Below are positions 19,669 to 28,908 of a stretch of 64,000 nt of DNA, one piece after another. The DNA is taken from positions 1 through 64,000 of the forward strand of contig NZ_SMSK01000021.1 in the NCBI RefSeq assembly GCF_004354985.1, read 5' to 3'. Position numbers and translations under genes: made by a program. Position 1 is the first letter of the stretch. Each line of letters starts with the position of its first letter. This DNA is from Segetibacter sp. 3557_3 (GTDB taxonomy: Bacteria; Bacteroidota; Bacteroidia; Chitinophagales; Chitinophagaceae). The notes under the pieces are model-generated. The model did not search any database and had not been told where the DNA came from. It saw only the letters and a program-made list of their open reading frames with translations.

Positions 19669-20205
19669 ATGATGGAGCCTGTAAAATCCGGGAGTACTCA
19701 AGAGGCTCCCATCGAGGGCATGGAGAACGAATTTGGTTTTTCTTGTCAGCTTTTAACGGACAATTCCGAAACTATAAATTCTTTAGATTCAAGCAATTCA
19801 GCTTCGAAGCACCTCAATGCCAGGTCTGGAAACAATCAATCTATTAAGGATGAAAATAACATCCAATCAAACAGCCTCCTGCGCTTATCTGTCAAGGATG
19901 GAGAATATACTTATGCAAAGGCCGACGATATAATCATGATTGAGAGCAGTGATCATTTAACAATTGTACATGTTGCGCGACAGTCCGGAAAGGTGAAAAG
20001 AACAATACGCAATACTTGCTTAAAAGATTTTATAGCTGAATTACCTGTGAATTATTTTTTAAGGGTAAATCGTTTTTGCGCAATTAATTTAAAACGTCTC
20101 TCCGGGGGAAGTTACCATGGTCAATATTTTGAATTTGATCATTGTATAGTAATTAAACCCAAACGGCCGATTGCCCACGCTATATTTAATTCAATTGGTA
20201 AGTGA
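19669..20205 (+). CDS. LytTR-domain DNA-binding protein
   Basis: A 178-residue protein. Residues about 1-70 are Ser/Asn/Glu-rich and unrecognised. Residues about 73-178 form a LytTR DNA-binding domain (YTYAKADDIIMIESSDHLT, FLRVNRFCAINL, a pattern typical of the fold). There is no receiver domain, so it would be controlled by something other than direct phosphorylation. LytTR regulators in other bacteria often control secreted factors, bacteriocins or autolysis. The gene lies directly upstream of, and on the same strand as, the repetitive protease polyprotein; I infer it regulates that gene. Two adjacent ATG codons open the frame. Confidence 0.82.
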   Translation: MMEPVKSGSTQEAPIEGMENEFGFSCQLLTDNSETINSLDSSNSASKHLNARSGNNQSIKDENNIQSNSLLRLSVKDGEYTYAKADDIIMIESSDHLTIVHVARQSGKVKRTIRNTCLKDFIAELPVNYFLRVNRFCAINLKRLSGGSYHGQYFEFDHCIVIKPKRPIAHAIFNSIGK

Positions 20206-20556
20206 TGATTTACTCACGTGATTATTGCTGCTGTTCACGGTTTCAAAAAGCCAGTTCACGTGGTTTCGATTTCTAAAGCAAAATCTTCCGTCTAGTTTCA
20301 AGGTGCGATTAATGATGTCTGACTATCTCAATCGATTGTTACGCATATTTAAATTTTACAGTCTTTTAAACAGTTTATTATGATAGAAGATGTTCACTTC
20401 CACAAACGCTACCTCACCCCAATCTGAGTTTTAGTTTAGTTCAAGTTTAATCACTTCACGTTCAATTCCTTCTATTATTGAATTGTACCAAATCTTTTAC
20501 TCCAGCTACCAATCTATTTGCCGGTTTATATTTCAAATTTCTAAATCCTTATTATC
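20206..20556 (+). promoter_or_regulatory. AT-rich gap ahead of the repetitive protease gene
   Basis: This 350-base AT-rich gap separates the LytTR gene from the repetitive protein gene. It is the natural place for a promoter and LytTR binding sites, but no site could be identified with confidence. Confidence 0.3.
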
Positions 20557-23500
20557 ATGGAAACAAAATCCAAAGTAACACAACGTAGCCTCCGTCATGC
20601 GCACAATGAGCTGCCGAATGGTAACGGCGGCAGGCAGCCGCTTGCAGACCAGCTGACGGATGAGTCAGACTTTTCTGACCAGGTGGTTGAAGAAGTGCCA
20701 GGCACTACAGACGAAGCCATGCCTGCAGAGTCAGGTACTGAACTAACCCTGGCAGACGGGCACCGCCCCGTAATCAGCCCGGCAATCAGGCCGGGGAGAA
20801 AACGCGAATTTGCGGAGTCTGCAGCTGAAGCCGACCCCGTAGTTGAAGCTTCCCTTGCAAATATTAACTCCTCACAGGACGAGCAGGAGTTTTGGGGAAC
20901 ATTCGCCAGTGCGATAGCACCCTTACTGGTGAAAACCGTAAAACAAACCGGTACAACTGTGGTAAAAGCGGGCATAAAGAAGCTTAGTCCCACACTTGCT
21001 AATATGCTAAAGCAAGAGGGCTTCAGCGAAAGTGCCATTCGGCAGCTGGAGTCCATGCAGCAGGAGTCTGGCATCGATCAGTCTGCTGTACTTGGCCGGG
21101 AGTTTTGGCAAAAGCTCGCTAATGCATGTATGCCTGTTTTGAGGAAACGACCCGGAATGTATCCAGGCCTTTATCCGGGTTCATACATGCAAAAGGGTAT
21201 TGCTAACAAGCAGTCAGATGGAAACCAGAACGAAGCAGGTACAGGCGAACGTGAATTCTGGGGAGCCATAGCCAGCGCCGTTGTGCCTGCGCTAATGCCC
21301 GTTGCAAAAAAAGCAGTTGGCGTAGCAATTAAATCCGGCACTTCCATCGTCAAAAGTGGAATGAAAAAGATTTTTGAGTCCAGCGAGCAGGAGTCAGATG
21401 GCGGTACAGAAGCAGGTGTTCAGCACCTTGAAGAACTGTTCCTGGGGCACCTTGATTTAAACCAGCAGGAGTCGCAGTCGGATACCGCCCAGGGCGAGCG
21501 GGAGTTTTTTGGCTCTTTGGCGAAGAAACTGGTACCGGCGCTTATGCCTATCGCGCAAAACCTCGCCGGTACAGCCATTAAAACTGCCACTTCCGCAGTT
21601 AAAGGTGGTATCAAAAAACTTAGTCCTACGCTCTCTAACATGTTGAAACAGGAGGGCTTTAGTGAAGCCGCCATACAGCAACTTGAAGCAAACAAGAAGC
21701 CAGGTGGCGCTACCCAGGCTGTGGGTGACCGTGAATTCTGGGGTGCAATCGCCAGTGCGCTGGTGCCTGTATTGACGCCTGTAGCTACAAAAGTTGCAGG
21801 AATGGCAATTAAGTCGGGCACATCTATGGTTAAAAGCGGTATCAAGAAAATATTTGAGTCCAGCGAGCAGGAAGCCGGAACAGCAACAAATGCTATCAGT
21901 GAACAAGTGGAGGCCATGTTCCTTGAAGAACTGGAGAATGGACAGCAGGAATTTGGCAGTGACACTGGGCAGGGAGAACGGGAGTTCTTCGGTGCGCTAG
22001 CCAAAAAGCTTGTTCCCGTATTGATGCCAGTTGCGAAATCGGTGGCAGGCTCGGCCGTCAAAGCCGGAACCTCGTGGGTGAAGAAAGTGTTTGAGTCCAG
22101 CGAACAGGAGTTTGATGGCAGTGACGAAGTAACCAGCCAATTGGAAGCTATGTTCCTTGAACAATATGAAGCTAACCAGCAGGAGTCAGCTACAGAAACA
22201 GCCTCTGCCCAGCGTGAATTTATTAGTGCCTTCGCAAAGAAGATTGTTCCCATCTTCAATCCTATAGCGAAAAGTTTGTCCGGTATAGTCCAGACCGGGG
22301 CTAAAAAGTTCAGTCCCATCCTGATGAACATGATGCGCCAGGAAGGTATCAGTGAATCTGCTATCCGCCAGCTGCAGGCAAGCCAGGAGAAAGCAGGTGC
22401 TCAGGCCTCTACCGGTGAACGGGAGTTCTGGGGAGCCATTGCGAGTGCACTCGTGCCAGTGCTAACACCCGTTGCAAAGCAAGTTGCCGGGGCAGCCATT
22501 AAGTCGGGTACAGCCCTGGTTAAAGGTGGTATTAAAAAGATTTTCGAGTCGCAACAGGAGTCCGGAACCAATGCGCAATCTGCAGCCCGGCAATTGGAAA
22601 CCTTATTTATGCAAGAGCTGGAGTCCAGCGAGCAAGAAACAGGCGCCGGGTCTGCTTCAGGCGAGCGGGAGTTCTTTGGTGCATTGGCCAAAAAGCTGGT
22701 GCCTGTATTGATGCCGGTAGCACAAAGCCTGGCAGGCACTGCAGCCAAGGCCGGCACCGCAATAGTGAAAAAAGTCAGTCCTAAGCTTGCAAACATACTC
22801 CGCACGGAAGGCTTTAGCGAAAGCGCTATCCAACAATTGGAGTCAGGCCACGCCGAGTCCGGAATGGGTGAACGGGAGTTTTGGGGTTCTATAGCAAGTG
22901 CTATTGTTCCTGCACTGGCGCCTGTTGCAAAAAAACTGGCCGGAGCAGCGGTTAAATCAGGCACATCGTTCGTAAAAAGTGGTATTAAAAAGATCTTCGA
23001 GTCTTCTGAGCAAGAAGATGATTATGAAGTTGAAATGCTGGTACAGGAACTTGAGTCCCACTTTCTGGAGGAGACAGAAACCATTCAGCAGGAGTCCAGT
23101 AATGGTGTTGAATCAACTGAAAATGAGCGTGAATTTTGGGGATCCCTGGCAAGCGCACTTGTGCCTGTATTGAAGCCAATAGCAGGAGCCGCGGTAAAAA
23201 AGGGTACCTCCTTTGTAAAAGGCAGTATAAAGAAAATGTTTGAGTCCTCCGAACAGGAGGATGGTGAAGAGTCTGCATCAAGTGACCGTGAGTTTTGGGG
23301 ATCGCTGGCCAAGGTGCTTGTGCCAGTTTTGAAACCAGTTGCAAAAAATGCTGCCGGGGCAGCAATAAAGGCAGGCACCTCTTTCGTGAGCGGCGGTATC
23401 AAGAAGATATTTGAGTCCAGCGAGCAGGAAGCAGGAGATTTAGCGGTGGCGGAAGCGACAGCAATTTTACAGCAGTTTGAGGCGATGGAAGTAATCATAG

Positions 23501-24159
23501 ATACGGACGAAAGAATACAGATTACGAATACAACAGATGTTCCTTTCAGAAGAATCTGTCACCTGAGCATTAAAGCAGCCGATGGTACCTCTTACCTGGG
23601 TACCGGGTTCTTTATCGGGCCGCGCACCATTATAACCGCTGGGCACTGTGTCTATATTCATGAGCACGGAGGATGGCCACAGCAGATCATTGTTTCACCA
23701 GGCCGCAACCTCGCCAACCGGCCTTACGGGCAGATTGTAGCAACCAGCTTTGCTTCTGTTAAAGGCTGGGTAGACAACCAATCGAGAAACCATGATTACG
23801 GGGTAATACACCTGGCTAAAACCGACAAGGTATCTCCCGCAATTGGATCTTTTGGATTTGGCAAGTTCTCCGACGATTCAATAATGGCCAAGGAACTGAG
23901 CACTGCCGGCTACCCTGGCGATAAACCATCGGGTACCATGATGTTCAATAGTCGTCGGGCAACAGCAGTAGACGCCAACACCATCGTTTACGAAATTGAT
24001 ACAGTAGGTGGACAAAGTGGATCACCGGTTTACGATGAGAACAATGTTGTGGTGGGCATTCATACAAACGGGGCCTCATCCGGCAATTCGGCCACACGCA
24101 TCAACCAATCTGTTTTTAACAACCTGAATAAATGGCGCTTACAAGGCGGAGCCATTTGA
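20557..24159 (+). CDS. Repetitive amphipathic-helix polyprotein with C-terminal glutamyl-endopeptidase-like protease
   Basis: A 1200-residue protein in three parts. Residues 1-110 are polar and acidic, with no signal peptide. Residues 111-958 hold about twelve repeats that begin (R)EF(W/F)G, run through an Ala/Val/Pro-rich segment (AIASALVPVLTPVA), then a Lys-rich amphipathic helix, and end in acidic linkers such as KKIFESSEQE. Residues about 995-1195 are an S1B-type serine protease. H1030 (TAGHC), D1080 (NHDYG) and S1154 (GGQSGSPV) form the triad, and VVGIHTNG holds H1169 in the position of the histidine that gives V8 protease its preference for Glu. The linkers between repeats are Glu-rich, so the enzyme may cut its own linkers and release cationic peptides. 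Alternatively, the repeats could be a scaffold or membrane anchor. I know of no described homologue. Confidence 0.85.
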   Translation: METKSKVTQRSLRHAHNELPNGNGGRQPLADQLTDESDFSDQVVEEVPGTTDEAMPAESGTELTLADGHRPVISPAIRPGRKREFAESAAEADPVVEASLANINSSQDEQEFWGTFASAIAPLLVKTVKQTGTTVVKAGIKKLSPTLANMLKQEGFSESAIRQLESMQQESGIDQSAVLGREFWQKLANACMPVLRKRPGMYPGLYPGSYMQKGIANKQSDGNQNEAGTGEREFWGAIASAVVPALMPVAKKAVGVAIKSGTSIVKSGMKKIFESSEQESDGGTEAGVQHLEELFLGHLDLNQQESQSDTAQGEREFFGSLAKKLVPALMPIAQNLAGTAIKTATSAVKGGIKKLSPTLSNMLKQEGFSEAAIQQLEANKKPGGATQAVGDREFWGAIASALVPVLTPVATKVAGMAIKSGTSMVKSGIKKIFESSEQEAGTATNAISEQVEAMFLEELENGQQEFGSDTGQGEREFFGALAKKLVPVLMPVAKSVAGSAVKAGTSWVKKVFESSEQEFDGSDEVTSQLEAMFLEQYEANQQESATETASAQREFISAFAKKIVPIFNPIAKSLSGIVQTGAKKFSPILMNMMRQEGISESAIRQLQASQEKAGAQASTGEREFWGAIASALVPVLTPVAKQVAGAAIKSGTALVKGGIKKIFESQQESGTNAQSAARQLETLFMQELESSEQETGAGSASGEREFFGALAKKLVPVLMPVAQSLAGTAAKAGTAIVKKVSPKLANILRTEGFSESAIQQLESGHAESGMGEREFWGSIASAIVPALAPVAKKLAGAAVKSGTSFVKSGIKKIFESSEQEDDYEVEMLVQELESHFLEETETIQQESSNGVESTENEREFWGSLASALVPVLKPIAGAAVKKGTSFVKGSIKKMFESSEQEDGEESASSDREFWGSLAKVLVPVLKPVAKNAAGAAIKAGTSFVSGGIKKIFESSEQEAGDLAVAEATAILQQFEAMEVIIDTDERIQITNTTDVPFRRICHLSIKAADGTSYLGTGFFIGPRTIITAGHCVYIHEHGGWPQQIIVSPGRNLANRPYGQIVATSFASVKGWVDNQSRNHDYGVIHLAKTDKVSPAIGSFGFGKFSDDSIMAKELSTAGYPGDKPSGTMMFNSRRATAVDANTIVYEIDTVGGQSGSPVYDENNVVVGIHTNGASSGNSATRINQSVFNNLNKWRLQGGAI
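20887..23430 (+). repeat. Twelve in-frame repeats within the polyprotein gene
   Basis: Repeat starts, by residue, are 111, 181 (degenerate), 232, 315, 392, 475, 553, 622, 704, 783, 858 and 911. Two forms partly alternate: an A form (EREFWGAIASALVP...KKIFESSEQE) and a B form (EREFFGALAKKLVPVLMPVA). Some copies carry an added helix ending EGFSESAIQQLE. A-to-A and B-to-B spacing is often 160 residues, indicating duplication of an A+B pair. Confidence 0.9.
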
Positions 24160-24277
24160 TCACGTGAATGAAGTTGGTAAAGGTGGGCTGGATAGTAGCA
24201 GTACGCTCCGGCCCAACATTGTTATCAGCTTTCTTCAAACGAGAAGCTTTATACATTGTTTACCAGTAAAGCAGAAT

Positions 24278-24556
24278 ATGATGGGATCAATAACCGGTAT
24301 CATTCGGAACGCTAATGACGTTCCCCTCGAGGATGTAAATGTACTCATCGTGTCGGGCCCAAACCACAATGATGTTGCCGTTATAACGGGTGCTGATGGG
24401 CAATTTAGCATTAACAACATTCAGCCTGGCAATTATGTACTAAAAGCATACGGTCAGGTGGAGAGCGATGAGGTGCCGGTTCAGGTTCAAACGGAGCAAG
24501 TGCCTTTCGTAGAGATCTGGCTCGACGCAGATGTTGCCAGCGGAACAACCAGGTAG
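24278..24556 (+). CDS. Small carboxypeptidase-regulatory-like (CnaB-type) domain protein
   Basis: From the tandem ATG codons at 24278 the protein has 92 residues. It is a single carboxypeptidase-regulatory-like beta-sandwich: MGSITGIIRNANDVPLEDVN at the start, then GADGQFSINNIQPGNYVLKA, the typical pattern of the fold. No signal peptide or transmembrane segment is seen, so it resembles its neighbour in lacking an export signal. The frame is open back to a GTG at 24164, five bases after the protease gene stop; that longer start would add 38 unlikely residues. The close spacing suggests co-transcription with the polyprotein. It may be a binding partner or accessory protein. Confidence 0.7.
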   Translation: MMGSITGIIRNANDVPLEDVNVLIVSGPNHNDVAVITGADGQFSINNIQPGNYVLKAYGQVESDEVPVQVQTEQVPFVEIWLDADVASGTTR

Positions 24557-24757
24557 CCAATGTACGATTCTCAGGCAGGCTAAGTAAACATGTTTTTACA
24601 CAAAGGCCAAGCTTCCCTTTTGAAGGCACCTATGAAAGCTGCGGTTATCACAAACCTGTTTCCTGGTAGTCATAAAGGCTAATATTTACTCGCGAAAATT
24701 GTTAGGTGGGTACAGCGCCCGGTCTCGTGTTTTCGAAGCGTTCACAATTAACAATGC

Positions 24758-24785
24758 GAACCCCGCTTATGCGGGGTTCCCTATT
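24758..24785 (+). terminator. Terminator-like hairpin after the protease/CnaB genes
   Basis: GAACCCCGC at 24758-24766 pairs perfectly with GCGGGGTTC at 24771-24779 around a 4-base loop. Only a short pyrimidine-rich CCTATTTTC tract follows. It closes the LytTR-protease-CnaB island on the plus strand. Confidence 0.7.
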
Positions 24786-25356
24786 TTCTGCCTGTTCTTG
24801 TTTCGGGGATTGAACGGGCGAATACCATAGCCGGAGTCACAGGTCGTACTCGAATGGGACGATATTGTATGGATCGTCGGCACAAGAAAAAGGTTAAGCA
24901 GCTCGTGCAGGATCGGCAACGTACAGTTGGGAGATTGAGGAACCGGGAACAGGTTAAAACTATTACGCTAAATGAACATTAGAATAGGATCAAGAGAAAG
25001 CTTTAGATAACAATTGTAATCATCCACTAACTACACATCCATCGAATAGGAGTTGCCCTTGCATAGTATTATGGGTTTATTCAAATTATTCATGGTTTAT
25101 ATATCCAATTCGATAATTAAATTCATTAATCCATTCTATGACCTGGCTTTTATGTTTTTAAATAGTATGAGCTGGAAATGAAAATTCCTTTGTAAAATGC
25201 AGCACTAAAATGGTGGTAAATTGTGCTTTTAATTTGCCTCGCACAATATATTTTCTTTTGTCGTCATCGTATTTGTTCGAACCACTTCGGTTATTGGTAA
25301 TTCAATATCATATGGTCAGGCCGCCTGTTAATTGATTTGCTCAATAATGCTATGCA

Positions 25357-25418
25357 GTACAAGAGTGCGACGCAACGATTTACAATTGAAGTACTGCAGT
25401 TGGGTCCACAAAAAAATT
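25357..25418 (+). repeat. Dispersed intergenic repeat, copy 3
   Basis: GTACAAGAGTGCGACGCAAC at the left and GTTGGGTCCACAAAAAAATT at the right give a complete copy in forward orientation. GCAGTAC and GTACTGC near its edges form an extra inverted pair. Confidence 0.7.
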
Positions 25419-25834
25419 GCAATGAAGCCGAATTTATGTTTAATCGGGAAGGCTAATAACAGTAGCTAACAATGGTGTTACATTTGTATTTGTGTTCAGA
25501 AACAATGCCAGGGGCAATGAATAAAGTTCTAATATAATTCTAATTTCTCGTGAAAGAAAGGTACTAATGCATAATTTTAGTTAGCAGGTTTTAACTGTGC
25601 CTTCATTCACCAATCCTAATTCGTAATACGTCCACACCTTTTATCCAACCAATGATTATTAACTTCATCGGCATCCCAGAGCGCTGCTTGCCAAACTTAA
25701 ATTTTCTTTAAAAAGGGGATAAAACTATCTTGTGCCGCCACAACGTTGATGTTAGTGGAATTTACTGACACGCAATAAACAGCACAGTACGCTATTACAA
25801 GGATTGCTGCTTTGCGGGATTAAAAGCATCCAAC

Positions 25835-27925
25835 ATGTTATTAGCTGTACTGTCTGGATTTATTGTTGCTTCAATTATCCCTTTAATCGGTAAATGGCTG
25901 AAAGGAAAGTGGTCGGTCGTTATGACAATGCTTCCCCTGACCTTGTTTGTCTACTTCCTTTCGCTTATACCATCCCTCCCGGCAGATCAGCACCTTCTTG
26001 CTTCCTACAACTGGGTTTTGACCATGGGCATTAATCTCAGCTTTTTAGTTGATGGATTGTCCCTGTTGTTCGCCCTGATGATAACCGGGATAGGGGTCCT
26101 GGTATTCCTTTATACCTCGGCTTACATGAAAGGCGATGCTTATCTCGACAGGTTCTACGGCTACCTTAGCCTGTTTATGGGTGCGATGCTTGGGATGGTG
26201 CTTTCGGATAATATCTTCACCTTGTTCGTATTCTGGGAGTTGACAAGCATCAGTTCTTTTTTCCTAATCGGGTATAAAAATGAAAGTACAGCTTCACGCA
26301 AGTCCGCTTTGATAGCGCTTGCTGTTACAGGTTTAGGCGGATTTTTTTTGCTGGCTGCTTTTGCTATGTTGGGCACAATCGCCGGAACCTATTCAATACA
26401 GGAGATGATAGGTTCCGGTGATCAGTTAAAGGAACATCCGGCTTACCTGCCCATAATGGTCTGTTTGTTTTTTGCTGCATTTTCTAAGTCGGCCCAGTTT
26501 CCACTCCATTTTTGGTTGCCTGGCGCCATGAAAGCACCCACTCCCGTCTCCACTTACCTTCACTCTGCTACAATGGTTAAGGCAGGTATATACCTGCTGG
26601 CGAGGTTTACCCCGGTATTGGGTAATGTACCCGAGTGGAACAATACGTTACTGATAGTGGGCGGCTTCACCATGTTGTATGCAGCCTTTCACGCTATTTT
26701 TAAAAAGGACCTCAAAGAGATACTGGCTTACTCGACAATATCTGCGCTGGGTATGCTGGTGTTTTTATTGGGCCTGGGAACATCGGAAGCGTTGCTCGCT
26801 ATGCTGGTATTTATCGTTGTGCATGCGTTGTATAAAGCCACTTTGTTCCTGGTAACGGGCATTATCGACCATCAAACAGGAACCCGGGACACCACGGTAT
26901 TATCCGGGTTGCGAAAGGTAATGTTGCCTGTAGCAATAGCAGGTGGGTTGGCAATGTTGTCTAATTCAGGTATACCGCCAACGATTGGTTTTGTAGGCAA
27001 AGACCTGGTTTATGCATCTACCCTAAGTTCTGAAGGATTTGCAATCATCATGACGGTTGTTGCGGTCATAACCAATATACTGCTGCTGTATGCCAGTGTT
27101 TTGGCAGGAATAAAACCTTTTGCAGGCAAACTGCCTTCAACCTTAGAAAATACCCGCTTGCCCGAATGGCGATTATGGCTGCCACCTTTAGTCTTAGGCA
27201 TTGCCGGCCTGGTGCTGGGCTTTTTTCCTCATATACTGGAAGGCGGGATTCTAGGGCCCGCACTCAATGCACTAGTGCCTTCAGCTGCCGAATTCCATTT
27301 GCAGTTATGGCACGGCTTTAATTTTGTATTAGCCCTGAGCGCAATCACCATTGCAGGTGGTTTGTTATTATACCGGTTCTTTAAGCCCGGTACAGGGGCA
27401 TCAGCAATACTGGCAAAGCTTCATAAAACATCGCCCGAAAATATTGCCCATCTTTTCAATCGAAATTTCAGGGTTTTTGCTACCCGCTGGACCAGCGTGC
27501 TGCAGAATGGATATTTAAGGATCTACATACTCACCATCGTTTTTTTTCTTACCGCCTTAATGGCATATAAATCGATGACGAAGGTTGTCGTGTCAGTTAA
27601 CCTGAATAAGGTATCACCGCTGACATCCACCGAACTGGTTGTGATGTCTATCCTGATTATCGCGATAATCTATGCGGTTTATACACCGTCGCGGCTGTCT
27701 GCAATAGCAGCTATGGGCGTTATCGGGTATTGCGTGTGTTTGATCTATGTTTTTTATAGTGCACCTGACCTGGCCATGACCCAGTTTGCTATCGACACCT
27801 TAACCGTGATCCTTTTTGTTTTAGTACTGTATAGGTTCCCAAATACATCAACCATTCAAGTTGGCCGATCAGGATACGTGACGGTTTGGTTTCATTGGTT
27901 TTTGGATCGCTGGTTACCATCTTAA
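25835..27925 (+). CDS. mrpA: Na+/H+ antiporter subunit A, MrpA/MnhA (frame broken near its 3' end)
   Basis: The 696 residues cover the NuoL-like transporter core and part of the C-terminal extension of MrpA. HFWLPGAMKAPTPVSTYLHS is the canonical membrane-transporter signature. The region PDLAMTQFAIDTLTVILFVLVLYRFP corresponds to the MrpA C-terminal domain. After QVGRSGY the frame degenerates and stops at 27925, while the expected continuation (NVVNVILVDFRGIDTM) lies in the -1 frame at 27886-28143. Joined, the gene would have about 769 codons, the normal MrpA size. The shift point is about 27860-27885. It could be real, a programmed shift or a one-base sequencing error. MrpA is the large proton-channel-like subunit of the Mrp complex in the inner membrane, which exchanges Na+ or K+ for protons. 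Confidence 0.88.
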   Translation: MLLAVLSGFIVASIIPLIGKWLKGKWSVVMTMLPLTLFVYFLSLIPSLPADQHLLASYNWVLTMGINLSFLVDGLSLLFALMITGIGVLVFLYTSAYMKGDAYLDRFYGYLSLFMGAMLGMVLSDNIFTLFVFWELTSISSFFLIGYKNESTASRKSALIALAVTGLGGFFLLAAFAMLGTIAGTYSIQEMIGSGDQLKEHPAYLPIMVCLFFAAFSKSAQFPLHFWLPGAMKAPTPVSTYLHSATMVKAGIYLLARFTPVLGNVPEWNNTLLIVGGFTMLYAAFHAIFKKDLKEILAYSTISALGMLVFLLGLGTSEALLAMLVFIVVHALYKATLFLVTGIIDHQTGTRDTTVLSGLRKVMLPVAIAGGLAMLSNSGIPPTIGFVGKDLVYASTLSSEGFAIIMTVVAVITNILLLYASVLAGIKPFAGKLPSTLENTRLPEWRLWLPPLVLGIAGLVLGFFPHILEGGILGPALNALVPSAAEFHLQLWHGFNFVLALSAITIAGGLLLYRFFKPGTGASAILAKLHKTSPENIAHLFNRNFRVFATRWTSVLQNGYLRIYILTIVFFLTALMAYKSMTKVVVSVNLNKVSPLTSTELVVMSILIIAIIYAVYTPSRLSAIAAMGVIGYCVCLIYVFYSAPDLAMTQFAIDTLTVILFVLVLYRFPNTSTIQVGRSGYVTVWFHWFLDRWLPS

Positions 27926-28143
27926 GCCTGGAGGCATTTTATGAGGTCACCAATAAAGAAACCGCAAGATTTGTTGCAGAGAACGCTTACACACTGGCCA
28001 AAGGAAAAAACGTAGTAAATGTGATCCTAGTGGACTTTCGGGGAATAGATACCATGGTTGAAACAACAGTATTAACCATTGCAGCATTAGGTGTATTTGC
28101 ACTTCTGAAGTTGCAATTAAATAAATACGACCAGGAATTATGA
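27886..28143 (+). pseudogene. mrpA: Displaced C-terminal part of MrpA
   Basis: The 85 codons encode the MrpA C-terminal signature KNVVNVILVDFRGIDTMVET followed by a hydrophobic helix VLTIAALGVFALLKL. It overlaps the end of the main mrpA frame in the -1 frame and starts with a TTG only by convention. Reading one frame back, RDGLVSLVFGS precedes it, as expected in MrpA. The fragment ends ATGA, overlapping the mrpB start codon, as in an intact operon. Confidence 0.8.
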
Positions 28144-28550
28144 AACTATTGATATTAAGAACCACCGCAAACTTTCTACTTCCGCTATTGCTGTTGTTTT
28201 CGCTCTTTCTTTTATTACGAGGGCATTACCTGCCTGGAGGCGGCTTTGTGGGCGGGATCATTGCAGCCATAGCTTTCGTATTGCATGCATTTGCCTTTGG
28301 ATTAAGAAGTACCCGAAAGCTACTCAGGGTGCATCCGATATCATTTATGCCCGTGGGGCTTGGTTTAGCCGTATTCAGTGCTCTACTGCCGTTATTAAAG
28401 GGCCTGCCCGTGATGACAGGGTTATGGCTGGATGAGCCTTTCCCGGTGGTAGGTTTGGTAGGCAGCGCACTGTTATTCGACGTGGGAGTTTACCTGGTTG
28501 TTCTGGGTGTGGCGCTAACAATTATTTTCACCATTTCAGAATCTGTGTAA
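28140..28550 (+). CDS. mrpB: Na+/H+ antiporter subunit B, MrpB/MnhB
   Basis: A 136-residue membrane protein with four hydrophobic helices. [20 protein letters not shown] near residues 26-45 is the MrpB hallmark. It forms part of the Mrp complex beside MrpA. The start overlaps the mrpA C-terminal stop by ATGA, and mrpC begins two bases after its stop, indicating translational coupling. Confidence 0.95.
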   Translation: MKLLILRTTANFLLPLLLLFSLFLLLRGHYLPGGGFVGGIIAAIAFVLHAFAFGLRSTRKLLRVHPISFMPVGLGLAVFSALLPLLKGLPVMTGLWLDEPFPVVGLVGSALLFDVGVYLVVLGVALTIIFTISESV

Positions 28551-28551
28551 A

Positions 28552-28908
28552 ATGGAGATCATCTTAGCGATCATTGTCGGACTGCTGTATGCATCCGGAA
28601 TTTACCTGATGCTCAGACGAAGCCTGGTGAAACTTGTTGTGGGACTGGTGCTGTTGGGTAATGGGGTAAACCTTTTAATTTTCTTATTGGGAGGGCTTGT
28701 GAGGGGGAAACCGCCGATCATTCCTGCTATGGATCGTGTGTTAGGTGAAATTTATGCTGATCCGGTGCCCCAGGCCCTGATCCTTACCGCCATCGTAATC
28801 AGTTTTGGCATGCAGTCCTTTGCCATTGTTCTTATAAAGCGCACTTATATCGTATTGGGTACCGACGACATGGACGAAATACACACAACAGAGGAAGAAG
28901 ATGACTAA
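28552..28908 (+). CDS. mrpC: Na+/H+ antiporter subunit C, MrpC/MnhC
   Basis: A 118-residue NuoK-like subunit with three helices. [20 protein letters not shown] and [20 protein letters not shown] are the characteristic segments. A polar acidic tail ([14 protein letters not shown]) follows the last helix. Its end overlaps the start of mrpD by eight bases. Confidence 0.95.
   Translation: MEIILAIIVGLLYASGIYLMLRRSLVKLVVGLVLLGNGVNLLIFLLGGLVRGKPPIIPAMDRVLGEIYADPVPQALILTAIVISFGMQSFAIVLIKRTYIVLGTDDMDEIHTTEEEDD

Larger units (their letters stand above)
24557..25834. other. 1.3 kb gap before the mrp operon
   Basis: The gap holds a terminator-like hairpin at 24758 and a dispersed repeat at 25357. A 38-codon frame at 24869-24982 encodes a very basic peptide but has no supporting feature. 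The rest is AT-rich and empty. Confidence 0.5.

Noticed and set aside
20557-20640. Possible double-glycine leader (ELPNGNGG) at the polyprotein N-terminus
   Set aside because: The spacing and hydrophobic pattern of a real GG leader are missing.
24869-24982. 38-codon very basic ORF
   Set aside because: No signal, domain or conserved context; length is within chance for this gap.
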